Assembly (NCBI GenBank): GCA_009930445.1
Contig: RZYD01000074.1
Coordinates: 1-9,186 of the forward strand
Source of the DNA: Bacteroidia bacterium
Lineage (GTDB): Bacteria > Bacteroidota > Bacteroidia > Bacteroidales > BM520
Length of the DNA: 9,186 nt
Reading direction: 5' to 3'
Every line of letters starts with the position of its first letter. The stretch's first letter is position 1. The position numbers were made by a program, and so were the translations under genes. The notes under the pieces are model-generated. The model did not search any database and was not told the DNA's origin. It worked only from the letters and a program-made list of their open reading frames with translations. Shown piece after piece: positions 5,608 to 9,186 of the stretch.

Positions 5608-6573
5608 ATGTTAAATCGAAGGCAGTTGAGAGTAAAGGTGGTTCAGAGTATCTATGCATATGAGCATTCAGGTAACGAACGTATGGATCTGGGTGAGAAG
5701 GATCTGTTTACAAGCCTGGAGAATATCCGTCATCTGCTGGCTCGTCAGCTATCTCTACTTATAGAAGTCGTTGATTTCTATGCTTTCCGCATGGAAGAAG
5801 CCAAAAATAAATTTTTTCCTACCGAGGAGGAGCTGAATCCCAGCACCCGTTTTCTTGACAATAAGGTAATTGCGATGCTTCGTGACAACCTGAGCCTTCA
5901 GCGGCAAATCAAAGAATTTAAAATCAACTGGGCTGATTCAAAAGAGCTGATCCGAAAATTGTATCAGGCGATAAAAGATTCTGAGCTTCTGAAACAATAT
6001 CTGCAGCAGGAATCCCACTCTTTCGCTGCCGACCGGGATTTTCTTGAAGATGTATACTGGGCATTTTTTGTGAATAATGAAATGTTGGAAGAGTATTATG
6101 AGGATGTTAATATTCATTGGGCTTCGGATATAGATATTGTTAGCAATATCATTCTGCGTTATTTTAAATCATTGAAACCCGGCAGCCCGGAGGCTTCAAC
6201 GCTTCCCGAACTTTTTCCCATCGATGTTTTGGATGGTACCAGCGAGGACCGGGCTTTTATCCGTGACCTTTTTCGCCGAACGATTATGAATCGTGAACCC
6301 TATATTCAACTGATCAGCGACCGGGCAAAAAATTGGGATTTTGAACGCATTGCTGCCATGGATACCCTTTTGCTTCGAATGGCTGTAACCGAAATTCTTA
6401 CTTTTCCATCGGTTCCCATTAAGGTGACCTTAAACGAATACATCGAATTGTCGAAAATATTTAGTACGCCCCGTAGTCGCATATTTATTAATGGTGTACT
6501 GGATAAATTGATTGAACAATTAAAAAATGAAAACAAAATCCATAAATCCGGCCGGGGCCTTATGGATAAGTAA
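5608..6573 (+). CDS. nusB: Transcription antitermination factor NusB (long Bacteroidota form)
   Basis: NusB, with NusE (ribosomal protein S10), binds boxA RNA and helps assemble the antitermination complex on rRNA operons. The C-terminal part matches well: ISDRAKNWDFERIAAMDTLL (236-255), LRMAVTEIL (256-264), VPIKVTLNEYIELSKIF (269-285) and FINGVLDKLIEQL (293-305). The N-terminus MLNRRQLRVKVVQSIYAYEH (1-20) matches the first NusB helix. At 321 residues it is about twice the usual bacterial length (around 140). The extra part is a mostly helical, charged insertion, roughly residues 25-205, between the first helix and the C-terminal core. This is typical of Bacteroidota NusB and is not a frameshift artefact. 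It is the first gene of the plus-strand operon, and its stop lies 7 nt before the DUF1573 gene. Confidence 0.93.
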   Translation: MLNRRQLRVKVVQSIYAYEHSGNERMDLGEKDLFTSLENIRHLLARQLSLLIEVVDFYAFRMEEAKNKFFPTEEELNPSTRFLDNKVIAMLRDNLSLQRQIKEFKINWADSKELIRKLYQAIKDSELLKQYLQQESHSFAADRDFLEDVYWAFFVNNEMLEEYYEDVNIHWASDIDIVSNIILRYFKSLKPGSPEASTLPELFPIDVLDGTSEDRAFIRDLFRRTIMNREPYIQLISDRAKNWDFERIAAMDTLLLRMAVTEILTFPSVPIKVTLNEYIELSKIFSTPRSRIFINGVLDKLIEQLKNENKIHKSGRGLMDK

Positions 6574-6580
6574 TGGAGAT

Positions 6581-7033
6581 ATGATGTGTAGATTATTTTT
6601 ACTAATTGGACTTGCTTTCGCTGTTATGGCCTGCAATTCTTCGGGAAATCAAAAGGAATTACCCGGAGACGTTGTGAATATTCCTCTTTCGGGAGATGAA
6701 AAGAATTCCCCTACCGGAATGCCTGAGATCGTTTTTGAAACCCTGACGCATGATTTCGGCCGCGTGGTTCAGGGTGAAAAAGTTACCTTTGCCTATAAGT
6801 TTAAAAATGCGGGCAATAAAGATTTGCTTATTGTAAAAATCAGTGCCTCCTGTGGGTGTACCGTGGTAGATTATCCCCGCGACCCTATACCTCCCGGCGA
6901 AAACGGGATTCTGTATATTACCTTTAATAGTACGGCAAAAAAAGGATATCAAAATAAACAAGTTACTGTTATGGCCAATACACAACCCTCCAACACCGTG
7001 TTGTGGGTTAAGGCCAATGTAGTAACCAATTAA
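6581..7033 (+). CDS. DUF1573 domain lipoprotein
   Basis: A 150-residue predicted lipoprotein. Residues 1-17 form a hydrophobic signal ending in the lipobox-like VMAC, with lipidation at Cys18, followed by a polar linker (about 19-47). The DUF1573 immunoglobulin-like beta domain spans about 50-147: FETLTHDFGRVVQGE (52-66), KFKNAG (73-78), the family's CGC motif (91-93) and PIPPGE (102-107). The molecular function is unknown. An in-frame ATG exists upstream at 6527, but it lies inside nusB and would put 18 non-signal residues first. The ATG at 6581, or the adjacent ATG at 6584, fits better. GGAG at 6575-6578 is one of the few Shine-Dalgarno-like sites in the window and is better spaced for 6584. 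The two cysteines of CGC could be redox active or bind metal. Confidence 0.88.
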   Translation: MMCRLFLLIGLAFAVMACNSSGNQKELPGDVVNIPLSGDEKNSPTGMPEIVFETLTHDFGRVVQGEKVTFAYKFKNAGNKDLLIVKISASCGCTVVDYPRDPIPPGENGILYITFNSTAKKGYQNKQVTVMANTQPSNTVLWVKANVVTN

Positions 7034-7051
7034 CCCTTAAATACAAAACGT

Positions 7052-7393
7052 ATGCATTTATTTCACATGCTCTTATTTGGTCAGCCACAGGGTGCACCCG
7101 GTGGCGAAGCAGGAAAAAGCAACTATTCTTCATTGCTTTTTTTGCTGGTTTTAATCGTGGTCTTTTACCTGTTTTTTATTCGTCCTCAGGTAAAGAAAAC
7201 CAAGGATCAGAAAAATTTCCAGGAAAGCCTCGCAAAAGGCGATAATGTGATTACCGTGGGCGGAATCCATGGGAAAATTCTGGAAGTGCATGAAACCAGT
7301 GTAACCATTGATACCGGTGGAGGTGCAAAACTCCGCGTGGAGAAATCTGCTTTATCCATGGGAACTACTGCCGGTCAGAAAGATAAAAAGTAG
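7052..7393 (+). CDS. yajC: Preprotein translocase accessory subunit YajC
   Basis: A small inner-membrane protein that associates with SecDF in the Sec export machinery. The 113-residue protein has a short N-terminal tail rich in Gly, Pro and Gln (about 10-24), one membrane helix (about 27-43), then the conserved FFIRPQVKKTKDQ (41-53) and the cytoplasmic family core KGDNVITVGGIHGKI (62-76). It ends in a basic tail. The first ATG is used; Met6 is an alternative that would leave all domains intact. It lies 18 nt after the DUF1573 gene and 3 nt before the YbbR-like gene, so it is almost certainly co-transcribed. secDF is not in the window. Confidence 0.95.
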   Translation: MHLFHMLLFGQPQGAPGGEAGKSNYSSLLFLLVLIVVFYLFFIRPQVKKTKDQKNFQESLAKGDNVITVGGIHGKILEVHETSVTIDTGGGAKLRVEKSALSMGTTAGQKDKK

Positions 7394-7396
7394 AAG

Positions 7397-8389
7397 ATGA
7401 CCGCTGTAGTTCGAATGGGATGGAAACGATTTAAACAATGGTTTAATCCGTTCAGACAACGGCAACTTTCTGTTTTTTTAACTTGTGCAGGGATTTCTGC
7501 TGTGCTCTGGCTATTGATTCGCCTGTCAGAGAATGTTAGCTCCACCATCGATTACCCGGTGGTGGTTACTGATATTCCTCAGGGCTTCGCTCTTACCGAT
7601 GTCTCCGACTCGGTGTTACATGTACGTATTGATTCACGTGGATGGTATTTACTGGGCCTCCAGCGGCTTGTGCAAAACCCAAAAGTGGCCGTTAGTCTGA
7701 GTAATGTTCGGTTGCAGGAACGTAATAATCAGTTTTTCTCTTCAATCCCTACCCGGGGGATAAAAGAGCGTATTGCACATTCGTTGGAAATGCATAACCA
7801 GTTAATTTCACTCACGCCCGATACCCTTTATTTTCGTCTCGACCCACTGGTGCATAAATTGGTGCCTGTTTTACCTGTTATTGATTTTGTGCCCGACCAC
7901 CAGTTTTATCTCTATGCGGAGATTTCTGCTTATCCCGGCCAAATTGAAATCAGTGGTTTGACTGAGGATGTCAATGCCATTGATACCCTTTTTTCCGAAT
8001 CCTGGAGTGGTACGTCGGTTCGGGGTCCGCTGGAAATATTTCTTCAGGTCGTTAAACCTCAATCCCGGTTTCCGTTAACCCTGAGTTCCGATTCAGTTCG
8101 TGTGGTTATACCGCTCGAGCAGTATACCGAATCTGTTGTTACTATTCCGATTGAAATTGTGAACGAATTGAATGCGAAAAAAATGCGCATCTTTCCCGAT
8201 GAAGTAGAAATTTCCTATCTTGTAGCGCTAAAGGACTATGCTTCAATCGCTGCTGATGATTTCCATGCCCGGGTTGTCTTCCGGGGAGAATCTACCTCAC
8301 GATTGCCCGTTGAACTGCTTTTTGCTCCCAAAAAATGCAGAATTCAGAGCATCAGCCCTGCAAATGTAGAATATATTTTTATGAAGTAG
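7397..8389 (+). CDS. YbbR-like domain membrane protein
   Basis: A 330-residue protein with a short basic cytoplasmic N-terminus (GWKRFKQWFNPFRQRQ, 8-23), one membrane helix (about 25-42), and an outward-facing region of about 285 residues. The segment after the helix, SSTIDYPVVVTDIPQGFAL (48-66), is the typical start of a YbbR domain. Later stretches such as about 150-190 and 225-320 (for example TIPIEIVNELNAKKM and FPDEVEISYLVALKDY) look like further YbbR-type repeats. In Firmicutes, YbbR proteins (CdaR) regulate the c-di-AMP cyclase CdaA, but no cyclase gene is adjacent here, so that role should not be assumed. The start lies 3 nt after yajC. From memory, the yajC-YbbR-coaE order is common in Bacteroidota. 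The domain call is fairly sure; the function is unknown. Confidence 0.8.
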   Translation: MTAVVRMGWKRFKQWFNPFRQRQLSVFLTCAGISAVLWLLIRLSENVSSTIDYPVVVTDIPQGFALTDVSDSVLHVRIDSRGWYLLGLQRLVQNPKVAVSLSNVRLQERNNQFFSSIPTRGIKERIAHSLEMHNQLISLTPDTLYFRLDPLVHKLVPVLPVIDFVPDHQFYLYAEISAYPGQIEISGLTEDVNAIDTLFSESWSGTSVRGPLEIFLQVVKPQSRFPLTLSSDSVRVVIPLEQYTESVVTIPIEIVNELNAKKMRIFPDEVEISYLVALKDYASIAADDFHARVVFRGESTSRLPVELLFAPKKCRIQSISPANVEYIFMK

Positions 8390-8991
8390 TGCTGAAAATT
8401 GGGCTCACCGGGAATATTGGAAGCGGTAAAAGTACTGTGGCTAAAGTGTTTCAAGCTATGGATATACCAGTCTTCTCTGCCGATTATCAGGCACGACAGT
8501 GTTATTTTATCCCGGAAGTCAAAGAACAGATCACAGCCACCTTTGGGCCTCAGTCCTATTTGCCCGACGGTGGGTTGAATACAAAATATCTGGCAGCGGT
8601 AGCTTTTAAAAGTAAAAATTCTCTCCAATCCCTGAACGCTGTTATTCATCCTGCATTACGTTCCCGGTTTATCTCCTGGTGTCTTTCTCCTTCCCAACGA
8701 CGTAGTCCCTATGTTATAATGGAAGCCGCCATATTATTCGAGAACCATTTCGAGGATTTGGTTGATATTACAGTATGCGTTTGTGCCCCTGAGTATCAGC
8801 GTGTGAATCGTGTTGCACTGAGAGACGGATTGTCGGAGGACGAAATCATGCTGCGCATGCAACATCAGTGGCAGGAAGAAAAAATCTGTGCTTTATCAGA
8901 TTATACGATTGTGAATAAGGATAAAAAAATGATCCTTACTGAAATTCTTACCTTACATTATTATTTCCTTGAACAGAGTAAACAGGCTTAG
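8389..8991 (+). CDS. coaE: Dephospho-CoA kinase
   Basis: Phosphorylates the 3'-hydroxyl of dephospho-CoA with ATP, the last step of coenzyme A synthesis. The P-loop GLTGNIGSGKST is at 5-16 of the start used here. IHPALRSRF (86-94), MEAAILFE (111-118) and the lid-like region YQRVNRVALRDGLSEDE (136-152) with QHQWQEEK (158-165) match the family, which ends here in DYTIVN (171-176). I start at GTG 8389, which overlaps the G of the YbbR-like stop codon TAG. This gives 200 residues, the usual family length, with the P-loop at the N-terminus. An ATG at 8335 would add 18 residues encoded inside the previous gene. No Shine-Dalgarno sequence is seen, so translational coupling is likely. The stop overlaps that of the convergent aminotransferase gene. 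Confidence 0.93.
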   Translation: MLKIGLTGNIGSGKSTVAKVFQAMDIPVFSADYQARQCYFIPEVKEQITATFGPQSYLPDGGLNTKYLAAVAFKSKNSLQSLNAVIHPALRSRFISWCLSPSQRRSPYVIMEAAILFENHFEDLVDITVCVCAPEYQRVNRVALRDGLSEDEIMLRMQHQWQEEKICALSDYTIVNKDKKMILTEILTLHYYFLEQSKQA

Positions 8992-9186
8992 TCTGTGGGT
9001 TTAGAGTTACGGATGTACCGTTTCAGGCACTGATCATATTCATCCATTAATTTCCTGGTGATTCGATGATTCACTTCAAATGCACTACCTTCGCATCGTG
9101 CTACCGGTAAGATTTTTGGTGAAGTGCCGGTAATAAAAAGTGCCTCAGCTTTTTCAAGTATTTCCTGATAATCCCAGGCTTTCTCA
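8988..9186 (-). CDS. C-terminal fragment of a class IV PLP-dependent aminotransferase
   Basis: The last 65 codons of a minus-strand gene that enters from the right edge and stops with TAA at 8990-8988. The motif AEALFITGTSPKILPV (13-28 of the visible part) is the C-terminal signature of fold-type IV PLP enzymes: branched-chain aminotransferase, D-amino-acid aminotransferase and aminodeoxychorismate lyase. The TGTS loop contacts the cofactor phosphate or substrate carboxylate in this family. The tail contains EVNHRITRKLMDEYDQ, where the final helix would lie. The cofactor lysine lies outside the window, so substrate specificity cannot be judged. It converges on coaE with a 4-nt overlap of stop codons. 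Confidence 0.82.
   Translation of the reverse strand, partial: EKAWDYQEILEKAEALFITGTSPKILPVARCEGSAFEVNHRITRKLMDEYDQCLKRYIRNSKPTD

Noticed and set aside
7630..7645. CACGTG core resembling a parS half-site inside the YbbR-like gene
   Set aside because: Only about 11 of 16 positions match the parS consensus, the right arm is lost, and the sequence is explained by coding for IDSRGW.
8476..8487. CoaE has Ser-Ala-Asp where the E. coli enzyme has Asp-Ala-Asp (residues 30-32)
   Set aside because: The second Asp is kept and, as far as I recall, the first position varies among Bacteroidota CoaE proteins, so this is not evidence of an inactive enzyme.

Overview
The window looks like ordinary core chromosome of a member of the Bacteroidota, most likely class Bacteroidia. 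Four things support this: family-level markers largely confined to that phylum (DUF3276/PUR protein, DUF5683 protein, an over-long NusB, and a LepB with an extra N-terminal membrane module and a large insertion); promoter -7 boxes of the Bacteroidota form TAnnTTTG; almost no Shine-Dalgarno sequences before the genes; and moderate, slightly AT-leaning base composition. Nothing resembles a mobile element, phage, CRISPR array, rRNA or tRNA gene.

Layout. The left half (1-5415) is on the minus strand. Read in the direction of transcription it runs DUF3276/PUR-domain protein, then parA, parB, a DUF5683 membrane protein, dapB, lepB, and the start of a secreted protein cut by the window edge. parA and parB overlap by 11 nt, and parB and the DUF5683 gene are 10 nt apart, so these are very probably co-transcribed. 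dapB and lepB follow after gaps of 99 and 67 nt.

A 192-nt divergent region (5416-5607) holds a promoter for the DUF3276 gene, a probable promoter for nusB, and a perfect 11-bp inverted repeat (5498-5508 / 5529-5539).

The right half (5608-8991) is a tight plus-strand operon: nusB, a DUF1573 lipoprotein, yajC, a YbbR-like membrane protein, and coaE. Gaps are 3-18 nt, and coaE probably starts at a GTG that overlaps the preceding stop codon. It runs tail-to-tail into the 3' end of a minus-strand class IV aminotransferase gene, whose stop overlaps the coaE stop.

Functionally the window mixes chromosome segregation (ParA/ParB), transcription and nucleic-acid binding (NusB, PUR protein), protein export and signal-peptide processing (YajC, LepB), lysine/diaminopimelate synthesis (DapB), coenzyme A synthesis (CoaE) and envelope proteins of unknown role (DUF5683, DUF1573, YbbR-like). 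I see no convincing new multi-gene system. The most interesting material is the regulatory architecture of the two intergenic regions flanking the DUF3276 gene, and the lineage-specific extra domains of LepB and NusB.
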